Of a stretch of 64,000 nucleotides of DNA, positions 1 through 7,370 are shown piece after piece. The position numbers and the translations under genes were made by a program. Source of the stretch: Actinomycetospora straminea (GTDB lineage Bacteria > Actinomycetota > Actinomycetes > Mycobacteriales > Pseudonocardiaceae); contig NZ_JAQZAN010000003.1 of the NCBI RefSeq assembly GCF_028737255.1, positions 356,018 through 420,017 on the forward strand. The letters run 5' to 3'. Position 1 is the first letter of the stretch; every line of letters starts with the position of its first letter. The notes below the pieces were generated by a model that worked only from the letters and a program-made list of their open reading frames with translations, ran no database searches and was not told where the DNA came from.

Positions 1-1112
1 TCGCGGGCGAAGATCTCCGTGTTGCGGCGGACCATGTCGGCCGGCATGGCGCCGATCGTCAGCATCGCCATGAGCTGGCCGAACCCGAGCTCGTCGCGCA
101 GCTCGCCGAGGCGGTTGCGGACCTGCTCGGGCCCGCCGACCACGACGTACCCGTGCTCGAGCAGCTCCTCGTAGGACAGTTCCGGGTAGGCCTTCAGATT
201 GGCCTTGAGCAGGCCCTTCATGGCCGCCGGGCTCATGTACCCGGGCGGGAAGACGATCTCGAGGCCCTGCCGGAGCCCCCGGTGGAAGAGCCACTCGACG
301 TACTGGCGGGCCTCGCGGTGGGCCGACGCGTCGTCCTCGCCGACGAACACCGGCAGCGCCATCCCGATCTTCTCGGGCTCCGGGACGTAGCCCAGGTCCG
401 CGGCGGCGGCGCGGTAGCCGTCGAACCACGTCTTCACGACCTTCGTCGGGGCGTACACCGAGACGTAGGTGTAGTGGTTTGCGGCGACCCAGCGCATCGT
501 CTCCGGGCTGCCGGCGCCGGGGACGGCGATCGGCGGATGCGGCTGCTGCAGCGGGCGCGGCCAGATGTTGACGTAGCGGTACTCGTAGTGCTCGCCGTAC
601 CAGCTGAACGGACCCGGCTCGGTCCACGCCTTCTTGATCAGGTCGTGGGCCTCGTTGAACCGCGTCCGCGAGTCGGCGGGGTTGATGCTGTGGCCGAAGT
701 GCTCCCAGCCGATCCCGCGCACGAAGCCCGAGAGCAGCCGGCCCTTCGTCAGGTGGTCGAGCATCGCGATCTCCTCGGCCACCCGCAGCGGGTTGCCGCG
801 CAGGGGGATCGCGTTGCCCAGCACCATGATCGTCGCCCGGCTGGTCCGGCGGGCCAGCGCCGCGGCCATGATGTTGGGCGAGGGCATCGTCCCGTAGGCC
901 GACTGGTGGTGCTCGTTGACGACGATGCCGTCGAAGCCCACCGCCTCCGCGTACTCGAGCTCGTCGAGGTAGCGGTGGTAGAGGTCGACGCCGATCGCCG
1001 GATCGAAATGGGCGTTCGAGAAGGTCAGCGACGGCGAGGGGTACTTCTCGACGTCGTCGAAGTCGTCGGGCAGGTACGGGTACGGCATCAGGTGGAAGAA
1101 GTTGACCTTCAC
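1..1112 (-). CDS. Luciferase-like (LLM class) flavin-dependent oxidoreductase, C-terminus cut by window edge
   Basis: About 370 residues are visible, reading leftward from a GTG at 1112 (VKVNFFHLMPYPYLPDDF...) off the edge. The order is that of bacterial luciferase-like TIM barrels: an early GFDGIVVNEHH segment, then MAAALARRTSRATIMVLGNAIPLRGNP split over two strands, then LLSGFVRGIGWEHFG. These enzymes use reduced FMN or F420 for monooxygenation. The start overlaps the stop of the upstream hydrolase gene (GTGA, 1109-1112), so the two are translationally coupled, suggesting an oxygenase plus hydrolase pair for one substrate. Substrate unknown; cofactor not decidable from sequence alone. Confidence 0.85.
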   Translation of the reverse strand, partial: MKVNFFHLMPYPYLPDDFDDVEKYPSPSLTFSNAHFDPAIGVDLYHRYLDELEYAEAVGFDGIVVNEHHQSAYGTMPSPNIMAAALARRTSRATIMVLGNAIPLRGNPLRVAEEIAMLDHLTKGRLLSGFVRGIGWEHFGHSINPADSRTRFNEAHDLIKKAWTEPGPFSWYGEHYEYRYVNIWPRPLQQPHPPIAVPGAGSPETMRWVAANHYTYVSVYAPTKVVKTWFDGYRAAAADLGYVPEPEKIGMALPVFVGEDDASAHREARQYVEWLFHRGLRQGLEIVFPPGYMSPAAMKGLLKANLKAYPELSYEELLEHGYVVVGGPEQVRNRLGELRDELGFGQLMAMLTIGAMPADMVRRNTEIFAR

Positions 1113-1912
1113 TTCTCGGCTCCCAGGTGCTCGACGATCGCGGCGGTGACCTCGGCGGGCCTCTCTCCGTGGAGGGCGTGTCCGCAGTCCTCGACGACCC
1201 GGAGCTCGGCGTCCGGGATGCGGGCGGCGTAGCGCTCGGCGTGCGCGCGGGGGACCAGGCGGTCCTCGCCCGCGGCGAGCACGAGGGTCGGCGCGCTGAT
1301 CCGGTGCAGGCGGCGCTCGAGCTTCGGGTCGTTGAGGAACGGGTGCCAGCCGAAGCGGGCCAGGGCGCCGAGGTCGCGGTAGGTGGCGAGGATCTGGTCG
1401 GTGGTCGGTGCGGCCGACAGCGCGGCGGTCACCAGGGCCTCGTCGTGGAACAGCGCGCGCATCAGCTGCGGCGGGTTCATGAGGAACAGGTCCGCCACCG
1501 GCGCCTCCGGGATCCGCAGCCCGACCGCCGCCCCGAGCACGAGCCGGCGCACGCGCTCGGGGGAGTGCACCGCGAGCTCGGCGGCCACCCAGCCGCCGAA
1601 CGACAGGCCCACGACGTCCACCTGCGCGAGGCCGAGACCGTCGAGCAGGTCGAGGTAGTGGTAGACGAGGTCGTCGACGGTGTGGATCTCGGGCAGGTCG
1701 TCGGAGAGGCCGAACCCGGGGTGGTCGGGGGCGACGAGGTCGCCGGTGGCGACGAGCCCGAGCTGCAGCGGGCCCCACTCGTTCGCGCCGCCGGCGGAGT
1801 GCAGGAGGAGCACCGGGTGGCCCTGCCCGGCGCGGCGGTAGGCGATCTCGCCGCTGCCGGCCTTCCTGCGCTGGACCGCCGGCGTGGCCGGCTCGGCGTC
1901 GGTGACGGTCAT
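1109..1912 (-). CDS. Alpha/beta hydrolase
   Basis: 267 residues, the usual size of the fold. The oxyanion loop region LLLHSAGGANEW is near residue 37; the nucleophile elbow GLSFGG near residue 103 supplies Ser; an acid-bearing stretch (AAGEDRLVP) and the catalytic His in CGHALHGERP follow in order. This resembles meta-cleavage-product hydrolases and esterases of aromatic pathways. ATG at 1912 has a good AGGAGG ribosome site ten bases upstream. It is first gene of an operon with the luciferase-like oxidoreductase and is divergent from the AraC regulator at 2053, its likely controller. The exact substrate cannot be named. Confidence 0.88.
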   Translation of the reverse strand: MTVTDAEPATPAVQRRKAGSGEIAYRRAGQGHPVLLLHSAGGANEWGPLQLGLVATGDLVAPDHPGFGLSDDLPEIHTVDDLVYHYLDLLDGLGLAQVDVVGLSFGGWVAAELAVHSPERVRRLVLGAAVGLRIPEAPVADLFLMNPPQLMRALFHDEALVTAALSAAPTTDQILATYRDLGALARFGWHPFLNDPKLERRLHRISAPTLVLAAGEDRLVPRAHAERYAARIPDAELRVVEDCGHALHGERPAEVTAAIVEHLGAEK

Positions 1913-1922
1913 GGACCCTCCT

Positions 1923-1950
1923 GGTCAGGAAGCGCCGGTTCGGGTCAGGA
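1923..1950. promoter_or_regulatory. Direct repeats, candidate AraC-family operator
   Basis: GGTCAGGA occurs at 1923-1930 and again at 1943-1950, identical and exactly 20 bp apart, i.e. on one face of the helix. It lies in the 140-bp gap between the hydrolase operon and the AraC gene. AraC proteins bind direct half-sites about 20-21 bp apart, so this is a plausible operator; function is inferred. Confidence 0.45.
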
Positions 1951-2052
1951 TGTGACTGCGGACACTACGAAGAGCGCCGCGCTCCGCACGATCCGTTGAC
2001 CGCCGACGTCGGCCGGTTCCTGCAGCGGATCCCGTCCTCGGGGGGACACGAG

Positions 2053-3051
2053 ATGTCACTCGCCTTCACCGAGGACCTGGTGCGCCCGGACCTCGGCGAC
2101 GCGGACACGGTCGACATCCGCACGCCGCACCCGTCCCTGGCCCGCTCGCGGACGATCGAGTTCCTCGGCTGCGGGCACGCGATGACGGTCGACGGCGACG
2201 CCGACGACTTCGACGCCGCGGTGTCCTGGCGGCGGGTCGGCGAGGTCGGTGTGCTGCGCTCGCGCTACCGCGCGCCCGTCACCGTCACCTGCACGCCCCC
2301 GATCCCTTGGGTGACGATCAGCTTCGTCCCGCGCGGCGCGGTGTCGTTCGCGGCCGCGGGGCGGACCACCACCGGCGACCGCCGTCGCGGCGTCGTCCTC
2401 GACTACGCCGAGCGCGTGGACATGCGCTGGGGCCCGGGCACCGAGCAGTTCATGGTCGCGGTCGCGCGCGACCGGCTCGAGCGGGGGCTGCGCACGCTCG
2501 TCGAGGACGCCCCCGACGCGCCGCTGGTGTTCGAGCCGGGACTCGAGGTCGACGGCGCGGGGCACGCCGTGGTCGGCGCGGTGGCGAGCCTGCGGGCCCT
2601 GCTCGCGCACTCGTCCGGGCCGCCGCCGGCGGTCCTGACCGGCGAGGTCGAGCACGCCGTCGTGACGGCGCTGCTGCTCGGGACGCGGCACAACCACCGG
2701 GAACGGATCTTCCGCCGGTCACCGCCCGCGCCGCCGCGGGTGCTGCGCCGGGTGCTCGAGCTGGTCGAGTCCGCCCACGACCGGGCGCTCACCGTCGCCG
2801 ACCTGGCCGCGCACGCCGGCACCAGCGAGCGGGCGCTGCACGCGGCCTTCCGCCGCGAGCTCGGCACCACCCCCATGGCCTACCTGCGGGGGCGTCGCCT
2901 CGACGCCGCCCGCGAGGACCTGCTCGCCGCCGAGCCGGGCGACGGGGTCGCGGCGATCGCAATGCGGCACGGGTTCGCGCACCTCGGGCGGTTCGCGGCG
3001 GCGTACCGGGCGCGGTTCTCCGAGGCGCCGTCGACGACGTTGCGGCGGTGA
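2053..3051 (+). CDS. AraC-family transcriptional regulator
   Basis: 332 residues from ATG 2053 (MSLAFTEDLV), preceded by a GGGGGA purine run; an in-frame GTG-type extension to 1996 is possible but lacks a ribosome site. The N-terminal two thirds look like the cupin-type sensing half of AraC regulators (AraC_binding_2 style); the last ~100 residues carry two helix-turn-helix motifs (LTVADLAAHAGTSERALHAAFRRELGT split in two, then GVAAIAMRHGFAHLGRFAAAYR). It faces the hydrolase/luciferase-like operon across a shared 140-bp promoter region with direct repeats, so it probably activates that operon in response to its substrate. Confidence 0.9.
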   Translation: MSLAFTEDLVRPDLGDADTVDIRTPHPSLARSRTIEFLGCGHAMTVDGDADDFDAAVSWRRVGEVGVLRSRYRAPVTVTCTPPIPWVTISFVPRGAVSFAAAGRTTTGDRRRGVVLDYAERVDMRWGPGTEQFMVAVARDRLERGLRTLVEDAPDAPLVFEPGLEVDGAGHAVVGAVASLRALLAHSSGPPPAVLTGEVEHAVVTALLLGTRHNHRERIFRRSPPAPPRVLRRVLELVESAHDRALTVADLAAHAGTSERALHAAFRRELGTTPMAYLRGRRLDAAREDLLAAEPGDGVAAIAMRHGFAHLGRFAAAYRARFSEAPSTTLRR

Positions 3052-3060
3052 GCCGGCGGC

Positions 3061-3909
3061 TCAGAGGTCGACGAGGACGATCCCGACGGTCACCACCGCG
3101 GCCGCGACCACGCGGCTGCGGCCGAAGCGCTCGCCGAGGAACACCGTGCCGATCACGGCGCCGATGACGATGCTCGTCTCGCGGAGCGCGGCGACGGCGG
3201 CGGTGGCCCCGCTGGTCTGGGCGACGAGCACCAGCCCGTAGGCGGCGAGCGAGACCAGGCCGCCGCCGAGGCCGGCGAGGAGGACTCTCCGGTCCAGTGT
3301 GCGGAGCCGTCGTCCCCGACGGGCCAGGGCGATCACCGGCATCACCGGCCCCTGGAGCAGGAACATCCACGCCGCGTAGACCGGGACGGGCGTGGTGGCG
3401 ACGGCGGTGGCGTCGACGGCCGTGGCGTCGACGACCGTGTAGGCGGCGATGCTCAGTCCCGTCGCCAGCGCGGCGCCGAGGGCCGGGAGCGAGGCGCGGG
3501 AGAGGCGGCCGCCGTCGAGGGCGAGGCTGAGCAGCCCCAGCGAGATCACGCCGATCCCGACCAGCTGGAGGGCGGGCACGTGCTCGCCGCGGGCGAGCTC
3601 GACCAGCGCGACGACCCACGGCGCGGTCCCGCGGGCGACGGGATACACCTGGCTGAAGTCGCCGAGCTGGTAGCTCCACCACAGCAGCAGCACGTAGACG
3701 ACGTGGATGCCCGCCGAGGCCAGGATCGCCGGCCAGGCTCCGGCCGGCGGCGGGCCCAGCGCCAGCGCGGCGCCGCCGCCGACCACGACGTAGGTCGCGC
3801 CGATGAGCGCGAACCCGACGAGGCGGTCGGGGACGCCGTGGGCGACGGCGTTCCACGTCGCGTGCAGGACCGCGGCGAGCAGGGTGAGGATCGTGATCGC
3901 GGGTGTCAC
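3061..3909 (-). CDS. EamA/DMT-superfamily transporter
   Basis: 282 residues with about ten hydrophobic segments in two five-helix halves, the layout of drug/metabolite transporters (EamA domains). Typical conserved pieces include an early ATWNAVAHG, and near the end ALRETSIVIGAVIGTVFLGERFG, which matches the family signature of helix 9-10 with E-R/F-G. GTG at 3909 has a GGAG about ten bases upstream. It converges on the AraC gene (nine-base gap) and stands alone. Direction and substrate cannot be told; efflux of a metabolite or amino acid is usual in the family. Confidence 0.85.
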   Translation of the reverse strand: MTPAITILTLLAAVLHATWNAVAHGVPDRLVGFALIGATYVVVGGGAALALGPPPAGAWPAILASAGIHVVYVLLLWWSYQLGDFSQVYPVARGTAPWVVALVELARGEHVPALQLVGIGVISLGLLSLALDGGRLSRASLPALGAALATGLSIAAYTVVDATAVDATAVATTPVPVYAAWMFLLQGPVMPVIALARRGRRLRTLDRRVLLAGLGGGLVSLAAYGLVLVAQTSGATAAVAALRETSIVIGAVIGTVFLGERFGRSRVVAAAVVTVGIVLVDL

Positions 3910-4309
3910 CGAGGAGGCTCCCTGGTGTCGCTGCCCGACCGGAGGCGGGCACGTCGAACAGGAGCCCTCGGGGCTTCTCTCCCGTCAGGTGTCGACCGGC
4001 CCGGACCGTGGGTCGGGGGCGGTCGTGGCGCCGCTCGGTCCAGACCCCGGCCGTCCCTGGTTGTGGGCTGGGCGGCGGGAGGCGGGCGGAACCCTAGGCG
4101 CAACCACGTGCTGGGACGGGACCCTAACCCGGCATCGCCCCGGGCGAGGGGTCGAGCGGGGCGTCCGCGGGGCCCTCGTGCCCGCTGAGGAGCGGGGAGC
4201 CGGGTGGTCGGAGGGCCTCCTGGTCACGAGCCGGGTCGCCCCGGCGGACGAGTCGCCACGCGAGCCGTCGGATGGTCGCGAAGCGGCCCGCGGTGTCGGG
4301 GTGACCCCG
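3910..4309. other. Intergenic region without a convincing gene
   Basis: About 400 bases between the EamA start and the DUF222/HNH promoter. Several frames are open here, but none has a ribosome site or a recognisable product; they look like high-GC shadow frames. Apart from the promoter at its right end, no repeat or RNA structure stood out. Confidence 0.5.
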
Positions 4310-4330
4310 TATCATCGAACACGTGTTCGA
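4310..4330 (+). promoter_or_regulatory. SOS (LexA) box and -10 element on a leaderless start
   Basis: TCGAACACGTGTTCGA at 4315-4330 is a perfect 16-bp palindrome and an exact match to the mycobacterial/actinobacterial LexA box TCGAAC-N4-GTTCGA. It is directly preceded by TATCAT (4310-4315), a good -10 hexamer, and it contains the GTG start at 4323. The spacing puts transcription start at or next to the start codon, implying a leaderless mRNA repressed by LexA. The match is seen; regulation is inferred. Confidence 0.8.
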
Positions 4331-6107
4331 CAGCGGATGGGCGGCGGTGGCCGAGGAGCCACGTCCCTCTGCTGCGCCGTGCTGGTCGCGGTGGGCGCCG
4401 GGCCCCGAGCTCGCGTCGGCCCTGGAGGGCTCCGAGCCCGTCGACCTCGCCGACGACGAGGGCTACGACGCCGCGGAGCGACTCGCCGGCTGGGAGGCGA
4501 TCGTCAACTGGGCGACCGGCCGCCTCCATCGCGAGACCGCCCACTACCTGCAGGCGCGCGTGGCCCGGGCGCGCGGCGCCGGGCGGGGCGAGCTGGCGTC
4601 CGAGGCCGTGGCGATGGAGGTCGCCACCCTCGCCCGCATCTCACCGCGCTCGGGCGAGATCCGCATCCACCAGGCCGGCGCCCTCGTCGAGCAGCTGCCG
4701 TGCACGCTCGCGGCGCTCGAGGACGGGCGCATCTCCCTCGGGCACGCGCGGGCGGTGCTCGACCAGGTCGAGCTCTGCGATCCCGGCACCGCCCGGGCGG
4801 TGGACGCCGAGCTGTGGGCGCGCCCGGCCCGCGACCGCACGCCGGCGCAGCTGCGCGACGTGGTCCGCCGGATCGTGGCCCGGCTCGATCCCGAGATGGT
4901 CCGCCGCCGCCCCGAGCAGGCCCGGAAGACGCGGGAGCTGCGCTACTGGTCGGAGGACCACGGGGCCACCGGCGTGATCCAGCTGCGCCTGCCCGGCGAC
5001 GAGGCGCGCGGCGTCTACTCGATCATCGACACCCTGGCCCGCGCCGCCGGCGACGCCCCGGACGGCGAGCAGCGCACCCTGGCGCAGAAGCGCGCCGACA
5101 CCGCCCGCGACCTGGTGCTCGACGGCGCCACGGCTGGTGGCGGCGACTGCTGCTGCGGTGACGCCGCGGGCGTCGGCGTGACGGGCGAGGGTGCCGCGGG
5201 TGACCGCCGCGACGCCGACGCCGAGGACGCGTCGAGCGCCGAGGACGCGTCGAGCACCGAGGACGCGTCGAGCACCGAGGACGCGTCGAGCACCGAGGAC
5301 GCTGAGGACACCGAGGACGACCCCGCCGCGGACGTGTCCGGGGAGCGCGGGGCGCCGCGACCCGACGCCGAGGACGCGCGCGACCCGGCGCGCGGGGTCC
5401 GGGCCGGGCGGCGGTCGCCGATCCGGGCCGAGGTGCGGGTGACCATCGGGTGGGACGTGCTGGCCGGGTTCTCCGACCGTCCGGGTGAGCTCGAGGGCCA
5501 CGGCCCGATCCCGGCCGCCATGGCCCGACGTCTCGCGTCCGACCCCGGCGCCTGGTGGCGGCGGCTGCTGACCGACCCGGTCACCGGCACCGCGGCCCAC
5601 CTCGACGCCCGCCGCTACCGACCACCCGCGTCGATGCAGGACTTCGTGCGGGCCCGCGACATGACGTGTGCGGCGCCCGGGTGCCGGGTGCCGGCGGCGC
5701 GCTGCGACCTCGACCACGTGGTGCGCTACGAGCACGACAAACCGGGTGGTGGTGCCGGGCGCACCCGTGGCGACACCCTCAAGCCCGCGTGCCGTCGACA
5801 TCACCGGATCAAGACGCACGGAGGGTGGTCGGCGACGCTCGGCCCCGACCCGGACGGCGGCAGCGCGCCGGTGATCACCTGGACGTCCCCGTCGGGCCAT
5901 CGGTGGTGGGTGCGCTCGCCGGCGCTCGACCCGCCGTTGGACCGGCCGCAGTGGGGCGACGGCGTCCCTGACGACCCGCGTCATGATCAGGACGAGGACA
6001 GGGGCGGGGCAGCCGGCGGCGAGGTCGACGGCTGGCCGTCGCTGGTCGACTCGTGGCGACGGCGGGAGGCGGTGCGTCCGGCGGACCACGGTCGGCGGGC
6101 GGGCTGA
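4323..6107 (+). CDS. DUF222 / 13E12-repeat family protein with C-terminal HNH nuclease domain
   Basis: 594 residues. The N-terminal ~270 residues are the helical DUF222 region of the actinobacterial 13E12 repeat family; residues ~300-335 are an acidic low-complexity linker of EDASS(A/T) repeats; the C-terminal ~60 residues form an HNH nuclease motif: CAAPGC (Cys449), CDLDHV, then a later CRRHHRIKTHGGW, with Cys and His pairs fit to bind zinc. These proteins are multicopy in actinomycetes and some 13E12 genes in M. tuberculosis are reported to be damage inducible; their role is not firmly known. The GTG start lies inside a perfect LexA box, pointing to expression after DNA damage. Confidence 0.9.
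   Translation: MFDSGWAAVAEEPRPSAAPCWSRWAPGPELASALEGSEPVDLADDEGYDAAERLAGWEAIVNWATGRLHRETAHYLQARVARARGAGRGELASEAVAMEVATLARISPRSGEIRIHQAGALVEQLPCTLAALEDGRISLGHARAVLDQVELCDPGTARAVDAELWARPARDRTPAQLRDVVRRIVARLDPEMVRRRPEQARKTRELRYWSEDHGATGVIQLRLPGDEARGVYSIIDTLARAAGDAPDGEQRTLAQKRADTARDLVLDGATAGGGDCCCGDAAGVGVTGEGAAGDRRDADAEDASSAEDASSTEDASSTEDASSTEDAEDTEDDPAADVSGERGAPRPDAEDARDPARGVRAGRRSPIRAEVRVTIGWDVLAGFSDRPGELEGHGPIPAAMARRLASDPGAWWRRLLTDPVTGTAAHLDARRYRPPASMQDFVRARDMTCAAPGCRVPAARCDLDHVVRYEHDKPGGGAGRTRGDTLKPACRRHHRIKTHGGWSATLGPDPDGGSAPVITWTSPSGHRWWVRSPALDPPLDRPQWGDGVPDDPRHDQDEDRGGAAGGEVDGWPSLVDSWRRREAVRPADHGRRAG
5223..5294 (+). repeat. 18-bp tandem repeat (4 units) inside the DUF222/HNH gene
   Basis: Four 18-bp units (GAGGACGCGTCGAGC plus GCC or ACC) run head to tail at 5223, 5241, 5259 and 5277; the last three are identical, and a degenerate fifth follows. 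They encode EDASSA/EDASST in a linker between the two domains. Unit number probably varies between strains by slippage. Confidence 0.9.
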
Positions 6108-6190
6108 CACACCGGCCTCGGACCGCCGTCACCTCCCGCAGACCGGGAGCCCCTGCTGCGCCGGGCCCGCGACCACAGCAGGCTGGGAGC

Positions 6191-7369
6191 GTGCGGACGG
6201 ACGTGGTCGTCGTGGGCGCCGGGCCGGCGGGGCTGGTCCTCGCGTGGCTGCTGCAGCGGGCGGGGGTGGAGACGACCGTCGTGGAGGCCCAGCCGCACGA
6301 CCAGCTCGGCAAGCTCCCCAAGGCCGGCATCGTCGAGTACCGGACCGTGCAGCTGCTGACCGCCGAGGGCCTGGGCGGCGCGGTCCTCGACTTCGCGGCC
6401 GAGAACCACCGCTGCGAGTTCCGCACCGCCGACGAGTCGGTGCTCGTCGACTACGGCGCGCTCACCGGCGGGCGGCCCCACTACGTGTTCCCGCAGCACG
6501 AGCTCGTCGCCCGAGTCGCCACGTCGTTCCTCGACGAGGGCGGCCGGGTGCTGTTCGAGCACCGCGTCACCGGCGTCGAGCAGGACGCCGACGGCGCGCG
6601 GGTGACCACGACCGGGCCGGACGGGCCGCAGGAGCTCCACGCCGAGGTGGTCGTGGGCTGCGACGGGGCGGGCAGCGCGGTGGCCCGGTCGCTGGCCGGG
6701 CACGTCACCTCGCACGAGCGTCGCCACCCCCAGCGCTTCCTCGTCATCAGCGCCGCGATGCCCCCGCTGGTCGACCACACGATCTACGCGGCCCATCCGC
6801 GCGGCTACGCCGCCCACATGCGCCGGCTGCCCGAGGTCACGCGCCTCTACCTCGAGGTCCCCGGCGACCAGGGCCCCGCCGACTGGCCGCACGACCGCAT
6901 CCGCGACGAGGTCGGCCGGCGGCTCGGCGCCGACCTCGGTGGCGTCGAGCTCCCGGAGGTCGACGTCCTCGACCTCCGGGTCCGGGTGACGACGCCCATG
7001 CAGCACGGCCGGGTCTTCCTGGTCGGCGACGCGGCGCACCTCATCACACCCGCCGGCGGCAAGGGCATGAACCTCGCGATCTTCGACGCCGTGGAGCTCG
7101 CCCACGGGCTGGTCGAGCGGTTCGGCCCGCAGGGCGACCCCGCCCGCAGCGAGCGCTACAGCGCGACCCGCCTGCCCGCGATCTGGCGCACCGAGGCGTT
7201 CTCCGACTGGTTCCTGCGGATCATGACGGCCCCGCCCGGCGCGGGCGACGAGCGCGACGGCTTCGGCCTCGGGCTGCGCGAGGGCTGGGTGTCGTCGCTG
7301 CAGCGTGACCCGCTGCTGCGCCGGTGGTTCGCCCACTCCTACGCGGGCGTCGACCCGCAGGACGCGTAG
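6191..7369 (+). CDS. pobA: 4-hydroxybenzoate 3-monooxygenase (p-hydroxybenzoate hydroxylase)
   Basis: 392 residues from GTG 6191, close to the 394 of the classical enzyme. Rossmann motif VVVGAGPAG at the N-terminus binds FAD; HYVFPQHELVARV lies in the substrate-domain region; IYAAHPRGYAAHMRR matches the PobA segment IYANHPRGFALCSQR; MQHGRVFLVGDAAHLITP with GGKGMNLAI is the second FAD motif; and LPAIWRTEAFSDWF matches the PobA C-terminal region. It converts 4-hydroxybenzoate to protocatechuate with NAD(P)H and O2. Its stop is one base from the stop of the convergent dehydroshikimate dehydratase gene, which also makes protocatechuate. The CYP199-like P450 at 24041 could supply its substrate. 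No protocatechuate dioxygenase is in the window. Confidence 0.9.
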   Translation: MRTDVVVVGAGPAGLVLAWLLQRAGVETTVVEAQPHDQLGKLPKAGIVEYRTVQLLTAEGLGGAVLDFAAENHRCEFRTADESVLVDYGALTGGRPHYVFPQHELVARVATSFLDEGGRVLFEHRVTGVEQDADGARVTTTGPDGPQELHAEVVVGCDGAGSAVARSLAGHVTSHERRHPQRFLVISAAMPPLVDHTIYAAHPRGYAAHMRRLPEVTRLYLEVPGDQGPADWPHDRIRDEVGRRLGADLGGVELPEVDVLDLRVRVTTPMQHGRVFLVGDAAHLITPAGGKGMNLAIFDAVELAHGLVERFGPQGDPARSERYSATRLPAIWRTEAFSDWFLRIMTAPPGAGDERDGFGLGLREGWVSSLQRDPLLRRWFAHSYAGVDPQDA

Positions 7370-7370
7370 C

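Noticed and set aside
5223..5294. CRISPR-like array
   Set aside because: Units are contiguous with no spacers and are in frame inside a protein linker.
4641..6110. A 489-codon minus-strand frame opposite the DUF222/HNH gene
   Set aside because: Composition is that of an antisense shadow and no domain is visible, while the plus strand encodes a recognised protein.
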